From NCBI GenBank assembly GCA_026421135.1, contig JAPKCR010000003.1, positions 1 through 18,505 on the forward strand: a DNA stretch of 18,505 nucleotides, in the 5' to 3' direction. The position numbers were made by a program, and so were the translations under genes. How positions within the stretch are numbered: position 1 is the first letter of the stretch; every line of letters begins with the position of its first letter. Below are positions 1 through 7,526 of the stretch, one piece after another. The notes beneath the pieces are model-generated. The model made no database searches, was not told where the DNA came from, and was given only the letters and a program-made list of their open reading frames with translations. Source of the DNA: Sulfitobacter sp. (GTDB taxonomy: Bacteria; Pseudomonadota; Alphaproteobacteria; Rhodobacterales; Rhodobacteraceae).

Positions 1-1
1 A

Positions 2-154
2 TTCATGTCCAAGGATGATGGTGCTGTTACCGTCGATTGGGTTGTGCTTTGTGCTGCCGTGGTTGGTCTCGGACTCGCACTGGTTACGTCCACTCGTGAC
101 GGCGCGGTTGAACTTGCGGACCGAACAATTAATGTCACCCCCGGCGGATTTTAA
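2..154 (+). CDS. Flp-type prepilin-like small protein (5' end may lie outside window)
   Basis: This is a short open frame that reaches the left edge. The first ATG in view is at 5, which would give 49 residues, but the frame stays open to base 2, so the start may lie upstream. The N-terminus reads MSKDDG followed by AVTVDWVVLCAAVVGLGLAL, then a hydrophilic tail ending TPGGF. This looks like a class III (Flp) prepilin: a short charged leader, cleavage after Gly6, and a hydrophobic mature helix. In Flp pilins mature positions 5 and 6 are normally Glu-Tyr; here they are Asp-Trp, a conservative acidic-aromatic pair. The hydrophobic segment runs to about residue 27. Its position just upstream of cpaB supports a role as a pilus subunit or minor pseudopilin, presumably cut by the peptidase encoded at 9983-10477. 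It could also be an unrelated small membrane protein. The pilin call is inferred from motif and context. Confidence 0.6.
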   Translation, partial: FMSKDDGAVTVDWVVLCAAVVGLGLALVTSTRDGAVELADRTINVTPGGF

Positions 155-183
155 TAAGAATCCCGGTGGTTTCTAATAAGAAT
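140..183 (+). repeat. Tandem imperfect 22-bp repeat over the pilin-like stop codon
   Basis: Two adjacent 22-base units (140-161 and 162-183) match at 18 of 22 positions. Each unit encodes the same end, PGGF followed by TAA TAA, in the same frame. The second unit lies after the first stop codons and is therefore untranslated. This looks like a small tandem duplication of the 3' end of the gene that has drifted slightly. Confidence 0.75.
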
Positions 184-187
184 ATTG

Positions 188-234
188 TGCACCGCTGAGC
201 GGATAGCCTTTTTGGCTTTGTATATCGCGGTGCA
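188..234 (+). terminator. Stem-loop between pilin-like gene and cpaB (attenuator or mRNA-stabilising hairpin)
   Basis: TGCACCGC (188-195) is the exact reverse complement of GCGGTGCA (227-234). Inside the loop is a small stem, AGCC (205-208) with GGCT (214-217), around five T. No T run follows the outer stem, so it is not a classical intrinsic terminator. In this position it could lower read-through into the assembly genes or protect the 3' end of the pilin message. The rest of the 155-372 gap shows no ORF or clear promoter. A GAGGT ribosome site at 361-365 serves cpaB. Confidence 0.45.
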
Positions 235-372
235 GATTTCGACCTTACCTTGAATTATTGCTGGCTCAGTATTGTCTCCGCCGTTCCATATTGAGGCCAT
301 ATTTGATCTGTAATCTGGGAACAGAACAAGCGCCAGAAACACTCTGGTAAATAAATAAATGAGGTAAACAAA

Positions 373-1236
373 ATGCGGATGTTATTTGGACTGGTCCTGT
401 TGGCTGGCATCGCCCTTGCAGGCGGCGCTGTCTATCTGGCCAAAGATCGCATCGGTGAATATCAGATGGCAAACGCACAGGCGCAGGCTGCGTTGGCGCA
501 GATCGTGCCCACTGTGAATGTCTTTGTCGCCGATAAACCTTTGAAATACGGCCAACAGCTACGACGCGATGATGTGCGTCAGGTGGCATGGCCAGAGAAT
601 GCCATCCCCGAAGGAACATTCGTCGACCCCGCCATCTTGTTTCCCGAAAACAGCGACGAGCTGCGCGTAGTTTTGCGCGCCATCGAAAAAGACGAGGCGA
701 TCATGGCGATCAAACTGACGGAACCGGGTCAGGACACGGGCCTTACCTCACGTTTGGAGCGCGGCACGCGTGCCTTTACGATCAAGGTCGACGTATCAAG
801 CGGCGTTTCAGGGTTTTTGCGCCCTGGTGATCGGGTTGACGTCTATTGGACGGGTCGCATCAACGTTGATGGTGCCAACCAGCGCGGATCAGGCGATGTA
901 ACCAAGTTGATCCAAGCGGGCATTCAACTGATCGCGATTGACCAAAGTGCTGGCGGCGAACGCAGCGAAGCGGCAATTGCGCAGACCGTTACGGTCGCCG
1001 TCAAACCAAGCCAGGTCGCTGCATTGGCTCAGGCGCAATCCACTGGCAAGCTGTCTTTATCGCTTGTAGGTGCCGAAGACGACACGATTGCCTCAAGCAT
1101 CGAAGTCGACCAACGCACGCTTTTAGGCATCGAAAACGAGGCGGTGAAGGTCGAAATCGAAAAAGAAAAGGTATGTACAATCCGTACCCGCCGCGGTGCC
1201 GAGGTGATGGAAATCCCGATCCCCTGTACAAATTGA
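373..1236 (+). CDS. cpaB: Flp pilus assembly protein CpaB/RcpC
   Basis: This periplasmic component of the tad pilus channel has 287 residues, usual for the family. ATG 373 follows GAGGT at 361-365 with a 7-base spacer. An uncleaved membrane anchor or signal segment covers about residues 3-23. A SAF-type domain follows (about residues 48-115, containing VFVADKPLKYGQQLRRDDV and WPENAIPEGTF). Next is the RcpC/CpaB domain, whose core includes GFLRPGDRVDVYWTG and later QTVTVAVKPSQVAALAQAQ with GKLSLSL. Two cysteines near the C-terminus (C268 and C285 by count) could form a disulfide in the periplasm. In the family CpaB works with the CpaC secretin, probably at the peptidoglycan and outer membrane. 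It lies between the pilin-like gene and cpaC, with a 196-base gap downstream. Confidence 0.93.
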   Translation: MRMLFGLVLLAGIALAGGAVYLAKDRIGEYQMANAQAQAALAQIVPTVNVFVADKPLKYGQQLRRDDVRQVAWPENAIPEGTFVDPAILFPENSDELRVVLRAIEKDEAIMAIKLTEPGQDTGLTSRLERGTRAFTIKVDVSSGVSGFLRPGDRVDVYWTGRINVDGANQRGSGDVTKLIQAGIQLIAIDQSAGGERSEAAIAQTVTVAVKPSQVAALAQAQSTGKLSLSLVGAEDDTIASSIEVDQRTLLGIENEAVKVEIEKEKVCTIRTRRGAEVMEIPIPCTN

Positions 1237-1258
1237 TCTTTTAAACATGAGAAAATCC

Positions 1259-1284
1259 AAGCCGCGCAGCAATGTGCGGCTTTT
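1259..1284 (+). terminator. Stem-loop after cpaB, terminator-like
   Basis: AAGCCGCGC (1259-1267) pairs with GTGCGGCTT (1274-1282) across the loop AGCAAT, giving nine pairs with one G-U. Only four T follow the C of the stem, so termination would be weak or partial. It lies 22 bases after the cpaB stop, inside the 1237-1432 gap. The rest of that gap holds no convincing gene. Confidence 0.55.
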
Positions 1285-1432
1285 GGCGTAAATGGCACAT
1301 GTTGCTATTAATCCACAGCTTCTCACCTCCTTGCGTCATTGATTCTTGCAAAAAAAAGCAAATACACTCAATGTAGTACAAACGGCGGGCGCTAAGACCC
1401 TACCCAGAGGCGTGATCACAAAGGCAGGTCAC

Positions 1433-2872
1433 ATGAAAATCGATAGATTTCTTACAGCGGCCCTATTAGGGCTGACACTAGGCGCAATGCCGTTAATGAT
1501 GGCAACCCCGACTGCAGTGCAGGCAGATACACTGCGTGTGGTCAAAAAGGGTACGAACCGCACACTCGAGGTTCCAATGAACCGCGCGGTTGTTGTCGAA
1601 AGCGATATTCCCTTTGCTGAACTCAGCATCGCGAACCCTGGCATCGCTGACATTTCTTCATTGTCGGAACGCACAATTTATGTTCTGGGCAAGTCGCCCG
1701 GATTGACCACTTTGACGCTATTGGACGCTGCAGGCCAGTTGATCACCAACGTTGATGTACGTGTCGCTTCGGATATTACAGAATTCAAAGAACGTTTGCG
1801 CCAGATCCTGCCGGGCGAAAAAATCGAAGTTCGTACAGCGAACGACGGTATTGTCATGTCCGGCATCGTTTCATCGACGCAGCGCCTGCAACGGGCGCTG
1901 GATCTTGCAGAACGCTATGCACCGGAACGGGTGTCTAACTTGATGAGTGTGGGCGGCATCCAGCAAGTCATGCTGAAGGTCCGCTTTGCTGAAATGCAAC
2001 GGTCGGTGTCCAAGTCGCTGAGCGCGTCTTTGGCGCTGAATGGTCTAGCCGGCAGCAACCTTGCATTGAACGGCGGCACGAACACCACCAACACATCCGG
2101 AGGGATTGCAAATTCGCTTGGCGGATCGACACCTGCAACAAATAGCAACGCAGGCGCGGTGCTGTTCGGCTTTAACGCCGGTTCAACGCAGGTCGGCTTG
2201 TTGCTTGAGGCGCTCGAACAAAAGGGCGCAGTTCGTTTCCTTGCCGAGCCCAACCTTGTTGCCCTGTCCGGTCAAGAGGCGAAATTCCTGGCGGGTGGTG
2301 AATACCCGGTTCCAATTTCGCAGACCGGCGATCGTATTTCTGTGGAATACAAACCGTTCGGCGTCGAGATGAGCTTTATTCCTCGCGTCGTAGACAAAGA
2401 TTTGATCAACCTTGAAATGAACGCGGCTGTGTCTGCCATTGACCCGACGAATTCGGTATCTTTGGGCAATGGCTTTAACATCGCGGCTTTCACACGCCGC
2501 GAGACATCAACCACCGTCGAGATGCGCGATGGCGAAAGCTTTGCGATTGCTGGTCTTTTGCAGGACGACTTTACAGATACGTCCAGCCAGCTGCCTTGGA
2601 TCGGCGACGTTCCGGTTCTGGGCGCATTGTTCCGCAGTGCGAATTACCAACGTCAACAGACTGAGCTTGTGATCATTATCACAGCGCATCTGGTGACACC
2701 GACGCGCGGCGAAGCATTGGCATTGCCAACCGACCGGATCACCCCGCCCACTGAAAACGACCTGTTTCTGAACGGTCGCGTGACCGGCGGCACACGCGCC
2801 CCCACAAAAGGTGCTGCAGGCGAAGTTGCTAGGCAGGATTTCAGTGGCTCTTATGGCTATGTACTGGATTGA
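1433..2872 (+). CDS. cpaC: Outer-membrane secretin CpaC/RcpA
   Basis: This secretin forms the outer-membrane ring through which the Flp fibre leaves. I chose ATG 1433 (479 residues) because it begins a clean signal peptide, MKIDRFLTAALLG through AVQA, with likely cleavage after A31. An AGG/AAGG-rich leader lies just upstream. The frame is also open upstream to a TTG at 1346 and a GTG at 1412, but neither gives a plausible signal peptide or spacing. The N-terminal pilus-formation domain contains LRVVKKGTNRTLEVPMNRAV and SERTIYVLGKSPGLTTLTLL. A BON-like stretch follows (about residues 100-150). The secretin core carries VMLKVRFAEMQRSVSK and AEPNLVALSGQEAKFLAGGEYPVP-type motifs, ending TELVIIITAHLVTP. 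A Ser/Thr/Asn/Gly-rich loop near residues 206-245 is typical low-complexity sequence. Confidence 0.95.
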   Translation: MKIDRFLTAALLGLTLGAMPLMMATPTAVQADTLRVVKKGTNRTLEVPMNRAVVVESDIPFAELSIANPGIADISSLSERTIYVLGKSPGLTTLTLLDAAGQLITNVDVRVASDITEFKERLRQILPGEKIEVRTANDGIVMSGIVSSTQRLQRALDLAERYAPERVSNLMSVGGIQQVMLKVRFAEMQRSVSKSLSASLALNGLAGSNLALNGGTNTTNTSGGIANSLGGSTPATNSNAGAVLFGFNAGSTQVGLLLEALEQKGAVRFLAEPNLVALSGQEAKFLAGGEYPVPISQTGDRISVEYKPFGVEMSFIPRVVDKDLINLEMNAAVSAIDPTNSVSLGNGFNIAAFTRRETSTTVEMRDGESFAIAGLLQDDFTDTSSQLPWIGDVPVLGALFRSANYQRQQTELVIIITAHLVTPTRGEALALPTDRITPPTENDLFLNGRVTGGTRAPTKGAAGEVARQDFSGSYGYVLD

Positions 2873-2876
2873 TCAG

Positions 2877-3554
2877 ATGAATACGCGGATCTCAGCAAAA
2901 CTTAGTTCAGCCAGCATGATTGCAACAGTTGCGATGCTCGCGGCCTGCACTCAAAGCTCTGATCCGGTTTACACCCAGTTTTACCGTGAGGCCGGTTCGA
3001 TCACCGATATTGGCACATTCGGGGATGCGACCCTGAACAATCGTCTGATTATGACAGGTGAGAAACAATATACCTTTGATTTGGCCAACCGTTTCGCCGG
3101 CGAAGTGCAATCAACTGTGACATTTGAATTCAATTCGGCCCAGCTGGACGGGAATGCCCAAGCGGTTCTGCGGCAACAAGCCAGCTGGATTCGTCAATTC
3201 CCCGAAGTTCGTTTCCGGGTCTACGGACACACCGATGCCGTCGGATCTAACCGCTACAACAAGACCTTGGGCTTGCGCCGTGCGCAGGCAGTTGTCGCCT
3301 ATCTTGCAACGCAGGGCATTGGGCGCAACCGATTGGAAGCTGTTGTTTCCTTTGGGGAAACCCAGCCCTTGGTGGTTACCCAGGGCCGTGAACGTGCGAA
3401 TCGACGGACCGTTACAGAAGTAAATGGTTTTGTGAAACGTCACCCAACGGTTCTTGACGGGAAATATGCGCAGATCATATATCGCGACTATGTTGCCAGT
3501 GCTGTCCCACCGACCTTGCTGACGGGCAACGCAACCGCTATCGCCGGCGAATAA
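2877..3554 (+). CDS. OmpA-family lipoprotein in the CpaD position of the tad locus
   Basis: ATG 2877 lies 4 bases after the cpaC stop and gives 225 residues. It starts a lipoprotein signal with lipobox LAAC, the acylated cysteine being C24. The frame is open further upstream inside cpaC, but that extension would spoil the signal. No strong ribosome site is visible, so translational coupling to cpaC is likely. The C-terminal half is an OmpA/MotB-like peptidoglycan-binding domain, with TFEFNSAQLD, then YGHTDAVGSNRYNKTLGLRRAQAV and later ERANRRT. The Asp and Arg of these motifs are those that usually bind diaminopimelate in this family. The protein probably anchors the secretin complex to peptidoglycan and replaces CpaD, which is not seen in the window. 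Assignment to the OmpA family is firm; the CpaD-replacement role is inferred from position. Confidence 0.88.
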   Translation: MNTRISAKLSSASMIATVAMLAACTQSSDPVYTQFYREAGSITDIGTFGDATLNNRLIMTGEKQYTFDLANRFAGEVQSTVTFEFNSAQLDGNAQAVLRQQASWIRQFPEVRFRVYGHTDAVGSNRYNKTLGLRRAQAVVAYLATQGIGRNRLEAVVSFGETQPLVVTQGRERANRRTVTEVNGFVKRHPTVLDGKYAQIIYRDYVASAVPPTLLTGNATAIAGE

Positions 3555-3573
3555 CTCTCTTCATTAGCGATCT

Positions 3574-3599
3574 GTTCCGCTTTGCAAAACAAGCGGGGC
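3574..3599 (+). other. Hairpin after the OmpA-like gene
   Basis: CCGCTT (3577-3582) pairs with AAGCGG (3591-3596) across an 8-base loop, and flanking G-T and G-C pairs can extend it to 3574-3599. No T run follows, so the role (processing, stability or weak termination) is open. Confidence 0.35.
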
Positions 3600-3683
3600 G
3601 AGGAATCCATCGTTAATCCCCTACGATTTGCCATGATCGTTTCAAAAAATCCTACAATCGAAGCTTTTTAGCCCCAATCTCGC

Positions 3684-3697
3684 CCCAGTTGACTGGG
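3684..3697. promoter_or_regulatory. Perfect dyad upstream of cpaE
   Basis: CCCAGTTGACTGGG is a perfect 14-base dyad except for its central TG, with six paired bases per side. It lies about 130 bases upstream of the cpaE start, in the 271-base gap 3555-3825. It could be a protein-binding operator or a small hairpin in the leader. The gap otherwise shows no gene. Confidence 0.35.
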
Positions 3698-3810
3698 ATA
3701 TTCAGTGCAAGAGGACAACTGCGACTGGTCGACTGACCCATCGCACGCGACCGCAGAAAAACCTGACCTGGCCCCGGCCCTGACAGCTTTCTGCCAAGCA
3801 TCGAGTATTG

Positions 3811-3817
3811 AAGGAAG
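3811..3817 (+). promoter_or_regulatory. Ribosome-binding site that fixes the cpaE start
   Basis: AAGGAAG ends 8 bases before ATG 3826. This favours that ATG over the upstream in-frame TTG at 3808, which has no ribosome site. Confidence 0.7.
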
Positions 3818-3825
3818 ATAAGGCT

Positions 3826-5064
3826 ATGAGCAGCACAATGCCACAAATCGAAGCGCCACAAATTGTCGCTTGCACGGTAAGCCGTGATGTCCAAAATTTT
3901 GACCTCCTGATTGAGGACATGGAGGACGCCTTGGGTGAAAGCTGGGGCGACCTCAGCTTTGCTGAGGCGCTCTCGTTCTTTGGTCAGCCCGAATCCCAAT
4001 CGCTTGAACTGATCGCTTTGGCCGTCGATGCCGAAGACGAGGAAAACCTTGCATTGATGGGTGAAATCATCACCCAAGCCAAAGCACAGGGCCTTAAGGT
4101 GATCCTTATTGCCGAAGACATGAGCCCTGTTTCGCTTCATTCTTTGCTTCGGCAAGGGGCGGATGAATTTGTGCCCTACCCTCTCCCCGAAGGTGAACTG
4201 TCAGCGGCGATCGACAGGCTGCGCGCTGAAGCTGTCGAAACGTTGGAGCCCGCACCACAGACTCCACAACTCAAGTCGGGTGTTCGGAAGAATGGAGCAC
4301 TGATCGTTGTGCACGGTTTGGCCGGCGGCACTGGTGCGACCACGATGGCGGTTAATCTGGCTTGGGAACTAGCGAACACTGACAAAAAACACCCGGCTAA
4401 GGTTTGCCTGCTGGACCTGGACTTGCAGTTCGGCTCGGTTGCGACTTTCCTTGACCTTCCACGGCGCGAAGTCGTTTACGACATGCTGTCTGAGACCGAC
4501 ACGATGGACGAGGAAAGCTTTGGTCAGGCCCTCCTGACCTACGAAGAGCGGCTCCATGTTTTGACCTCTCCCCCGGAAATTTTGCCTCTCGATATAATCA
4601 CGTCTGAAGATGTGCGGCGGGTTCTTGATGTGGCGCGCAACCAGTTTGACTATGTGATCGTCGATATGCCGTCGACGCTGGTTCAATGGACTGAAACGGT
4701 GCTGAGCAGTGCACATGTCTATTTTGCCATGCTTGAGCTGGACATGCGCTGCGCACAAAATGCCTTGCGGTTCAAACGCGCGCTTCAATCAGAAGAGTTG
4801 CCGGTGGAAAAGCTGCGGTATGTTATGAACCGCGCCCCGAAATTCACCGACCTGAATGCAAAAAGCCGTGTAAAGCGCATGGCTGAAAGCCTCGGTATCT
4901 CAATCGATGTGCATCTTCCCGATGGCGGCAAGCAGATTACGCAAGCCAACGATCATGGCACACCTTTGGCCAGCTCTGCCCCCAAAAGCCCGTTGCGGCG
5001 CGAATTTGCAAAACTGGCCGCGTCTATTCACGAGCTGAAAGATACCGAAGCCAAAGCCGCCTAA
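3826..5064 (+). CDS. cpaE: Pilus assembly protein CpaE/TadZ (MinD/ParA-like)
   Basis: The 412-residue protein has two parts, as in the TadZ family. An N-terminal degenerate receiver-like region (about residues 10-135, with LIALAVDAEDEEN and LRQGADEFVPYPLPEGEL) is followed by a MinD/ParA-fold domain. The P-loop reads AGGTGATT at residues 166-173: both lysines of the MinD-type signature KGGxGKT are replaced by alanine (A166 and A171). The switch region LLDLDLQFGS keeps D197 and D199. Later motifs include VIVDMPSTLVQW. In the family this protein places the pilus machine at its cellular site. Atypical P-loops are known for TadZ, so loss of the lysines suggests a localising or scaffold role rather than ordinary ParA-style ATP cycling. 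It sits 37 bases upstream of cpaF. Confidence 0.93.
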   Translation: MSSTMPQIEAPQIVACTVSRDVQNFDLLIEDMEDALGESWGDLSFAEALSFFGQPESQSLELIALAVDAEDEENLALMGEIITQAKAQGLKVILIAEDMSPVSLHSLLRQGADEFVPYPLPEGELSAAIDRLRAEAVETLEPAPQTPQLKSGVRKNGALIVVHGLAGGTGATTMAVNLAWELANTDKKHPAKVCLLDLDLQFGSVATFLDLPRREVVYDMLSETDTMDEESFGQALLTYEERLHVLTSPPEILPLDIITSEDVRRVLDVARNQFDYVIVDMPSTLVQWTETVLSSAHVYFAMLELDMRCAQNALRFKRALQSEELPVEKLRYVMNRAPKFTDLNAKSRVKRMAESLGISIDVHLPDGGKQITQANDHGTPLASSAPKSPLRREFAKLAASIHELKDTEAKAA

Positions 5065-5101
5065 GACCTTCCAAGCGCAAGCTTAATCAGAAAGTTGCCT
5101 C

Positions 5102-6541
5102 ATGTTTTCCAAGTATAAAAAGACTAACGCTGCAGCCCCCGCAATACAGGCGGCACCCGCGAAGGTAACCCCGATCAAGCAGGCTGAACCATCTGCGGAC
5201 AAGCCGGCATCAATGCGCCGCGCCTCGCAGCCGGCGGCAGTTGCGCCGCTGGACAAGGACCTCAAGCGCAAACAACGGATGAGCGAGATCAAACTGGAAC
5301 TTCACCGGTCGCTTTTGGACAACCTGAACCTAGCCGCGCTCGAACACGCGACCGAACAGGACCTGCGTCAGGAAATCAACGACATCTCGGCAGAAATCCT
5401 GTCCGAGAAATCCATTGTTCTGAACCGCGAAGACCGCATTCAGCTTAACTCGGAACTTTATGACGAAGTGACCGGTCTGGGCCCGCTAGAAACACTGCTG
5501 AAAGACGACACTGTCAACGATATTCTCGTTAACGGTCCGCAGCAGATCTTTGTGGAACGTGCTGGTAAATTGCAGCTGACGGACGTCACATTCAAAGACG
5601 AAAAGCACCTGTTGCGGATCATCGACAAAATCGTGTCGGCCGTGGGTCGCCGCGTCGACGAAAGCAACCCGTACGTCGATGCGCGGCTGAAAGACGGATC
5701 GCGCTTCAACGCCATGGTCCCACCGATTGCAGTGGATGGCAGCCTTGTGTCCATTCGTAAATTTAAAAAGGACAAGCTGGGCATTGATGACCTGGTGTCC
5801 TTTGGTGCGTTTTCCGAAGAAATGGCAGCCTACTTGCAGGCTGCTGTGGCAACCCGTCTGAACATCATCGTGTCGGGCGGTACCGGTTCGGGTAAAACGA
5901 CCACACTCAACGCATTGTCATCGTTCATCGACAACGACGAACGCATCCTGACCATCGAAGACACCGCCGAACTTCAATTGCAACAGACCCACGTGGGTCG
6001 GATGGAAAGCCGTCCACCAAACGTAGAAGGCAAAGGCGAAGTATCCCCGCGCGACTGTCTAAAGAACGCTCTGCGGATGCGCCCGGACCGGATTATCGTT
6101 GGTGAAACCCGTGGCGAAGAAGTCATCGACATGTTGCAAGCCATGAACACCGGCCACGACGGATCCATGACCACAATTCACGCCAACTCTGCCCGAGATG
6201 GTGTCAGCCGACTGGAAAACATGATCGCGATGGCGGGGATTGAAATGCCGCTCAAGGCGGTGCGCAGCCAGATCTCGAGCGCTGTGAACTTGATCGTGCA
6301 GGCGTCGCGCTTGCAAGACGGCTCGCGGCGGATGACTTCGATTACCGAAATTACCGGCATGGAAGGCGATGTTATTTCGATGCAGGAATTGTTCCGCTAC
6401 CAGCGCGTCGGTCTGACGCCCGAAAACAAGATCATCGGCCATTTCACGGCCACCGGCGTGCGCAGCCACTATTCCGAACGGTTCAAGATGTGGGGCTATG
6501 ATTTGCCGGCCTCAATCTATGATCCAATTGCAGCCCAATAA
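5102..6541 (+). CDS. cpaF: Tad secretion motor ATPase CpaF/TadA
   Basis: This hexameric cytoplasmic ATPase powers Flp pilus assembly. The length, 479 residues, is normal. A variable Ala/Pro-rich N-terminus (residues 1-50) leads into the N-terminal domain ([14 protein letters not shown], then [17 protein letters not shown]). The RecA-like core carries Walker A GGTGSGKT at residues 259-266 (K265) and the Asp-box-like [10 protein letters not shown]. The Walker B/GET region is [13 protein letters not shown] (GET 334-336), and the His box is [11 protein letters not shown]. All key catalytic elements look intact. The upstream ribosome site is weak (AGAAAG about 10 bases before ATG 5102). The stop codon overlaps the ribosome site of tadB. 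Confidence 0.97.
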   Translation: MFSKYKKTNAAAPAIQAAPAKVTPIKQAEPSADKPASMRRASQPAAVAPLDKDLKRKQRMSEIKLELHRSLLDNLNLAALEHATEQDLRQEINDISAEILSEKSIVLNREDRIQLNSELYDEVTGLGPLETLLKDDTVNDILVNGPQQIFVERAGKLQLTDVTFKDEKHLLRIIDKIVSAVGRRVDESNPYVDARLKDGSRFNAMVPPIAVDGSLVSIRKFKKDKLGIDDLVSFGAFSEEMAAYLQAAVATRLNIIVSGGTGSGKTTTLNALSSFIDNDERILTIEDTAELQLQQTHVGRMESRPPNVEGKGEVSPRDCLKNALRMRPDRIIVGETRGEEVIDMLQAMNTGHDGSMTTIHANSARDGVSRLENMIAMAGIEMPLKAVRSQISSAVNLIVQASRLQDGSRRMTSITEITGMEGDVISMQELFRYQRVGLTPENKIIGHFTATGVRSHYSERFKMWGYDLPASIYDPIAAQ

Positions 6542-6552
6542 GGATACAAGTC

Positions 6553-7515
6553 ATGAGCATTGAACCAATTATCTACGGTCTGATTTTTATCGGCGTTCTT
6601 GTGCTGGTTGAGGGTCTGTATCTGGTCGCTTTCGGTAAATCCATCAGTCTGAACAGCCGCGTAAACCGCCGCCTCGAAATGCTGGAAAAAGGTACACGCC
6701 GCGAAGAGGTGCTGGATAAGCTGCGCAAAGAAATGCAGCAGCATATGGATAAGAAATCCATCCCGATCTATTCGATGCTCGCTGAAAAAGCGCAAAAAGC
6801 GGCAATCGCTTTTTCGCCGCAGCAGTTGCTCATGATTATGGGCGGCCTGTCTGTTGTTGCGTTTTTGGGCCTGACCATCGGCACCAGCACAGAAACACCT
6901 GTTCGCATGGTCATCTCGGTCGGGATTGGCGTCGGGGGGGTCTATTTCTGGATTTCCGCTAAGGCGAAAAAACGAATGAGCCTGATCGAAGAACAACTTC
7001 CGGACGCCGTAGAACTGATGGTTCGGTCCCTGCGTGTGGGGCACCCGTTCACCAGCGCGATTTCGATCGTAGCCAAGGAAATTCAAGATCCGCTCGCGTC
7101 TGAATTCGGCGTTATCGCAGACGAGGCCGCCTATGGCCGCGACGTGGGCGAGGCCCTGAAGGATATGGCGGAACGTTTGGATATGCAGGATTTACGCTTC
7201 CTTGCTGTGGCCGTGACCATTCAACAGCAATCAGGGGGTAACCTTGCTGAAATTCTGGCCGGTTTGGCAAAGGTGATCCGCGCCCGGTTCAGGTTGTTCC
7301 GCCGCGTGAACGCGATCACTGCCGAGGCAAAATGGTCTGGCAAGTTTCTATCGGCTTTCCCGATTGTCGCATTGATTGTGATCAAGCTGGGTGACCCTCA
7401 CTACTACGACGAAGTCATGACACACGAGATGTTCATTCCAGGTTGTATCGCAGTTGTTCTGTTTCTAAGCGCGAACCTTTTGGTGATGCGCAATCTAACA
7501 GACATCAAAGTTTAA
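6553..7515 (+). CDS. tadB: Tad inner-membrane platform protein TadB
   Basis: This is a GspF-like platform protein with 320 residues. Membrane segments are visible near residues 6-26, 95-112 and 118-137, and two more sit at the C-terminus (about 265-285 and 292-312). The T2SSF domain lies between them, with LPDAVELMVRSLRVGHPF and YGRDVGEALKDMAERL, then QQSGGNLAEILAGLAKVIR. AGGA at 6541-6544 overlaps the cpaF stop and sits 8 bases before ATG 6553, so the two genes are translated as a unit. In the family TadB and TadC form the platform on which the CpaF hexamer acts. Confidence 0.95.
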   Translation: MSIEPIIYGLIFIGVLVLVEGLYLVAFGKSISLNSRVNRRLEMLEKGTRREEVLDKLRKEMQQHMDKKSIPIYSMLAEKAQKAAIAFSPQQLLMIMGGLSVVAFLGLTIGTSTETPVRMVISVGIGVGGVYFWISAKAKKRMSLIEEQLPDAVELMVRSLRVGHPFTSAISIVAKEIQDPLASEFGVIADEAAYGRDVGEALKDMAERLDMQDLRFLAVAVTIQQQSGGNLAEILAGLAKVIRARFRLFRRVNAITAEAKWSGKFLSAFPIVALIVIKLGDPHYYDEVMTHEMFIPGCIAVVLFLSANLLVMRNLTDIKV

Positions 7516-7519
7516 GGGG
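7514..7519 (+). promoter_or_regulatory. Ribosome-binding site that selects the GTG start of tadC
   Basis: AAGGGG overlaps the tadB stop codon (TAA 7513-7515) and ends 7 bases before GTG 7527. This favours the GTG start over an upstream in-frame start near 7443, inside tadB. Confidence 0.75.
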
Positions 7520-7526
7520 CTTTAAC

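Noticed and set aside
155..372. Search for CtrA-type TTAA-N7-TTAA sites before cpaB, and likewise in 3555-3825
   Set aside because: Only half-sites were seen, for example GTTAAT near 3612, and none has a second half at the right spacing.
3652..4155. 167-residue minus-strand frame antisense to cpaE and part of its leader
   Set aside because: There are no recognisable motifs and no ribosome site, and the composition is as expected for an antisense shadow.
6517..7086. 189-residue minus-strand frame opposite tadB
   Set aside because: It is antisense to a certain gene, and its His/Asn/Gln-rich composition is typical of shadow frames.
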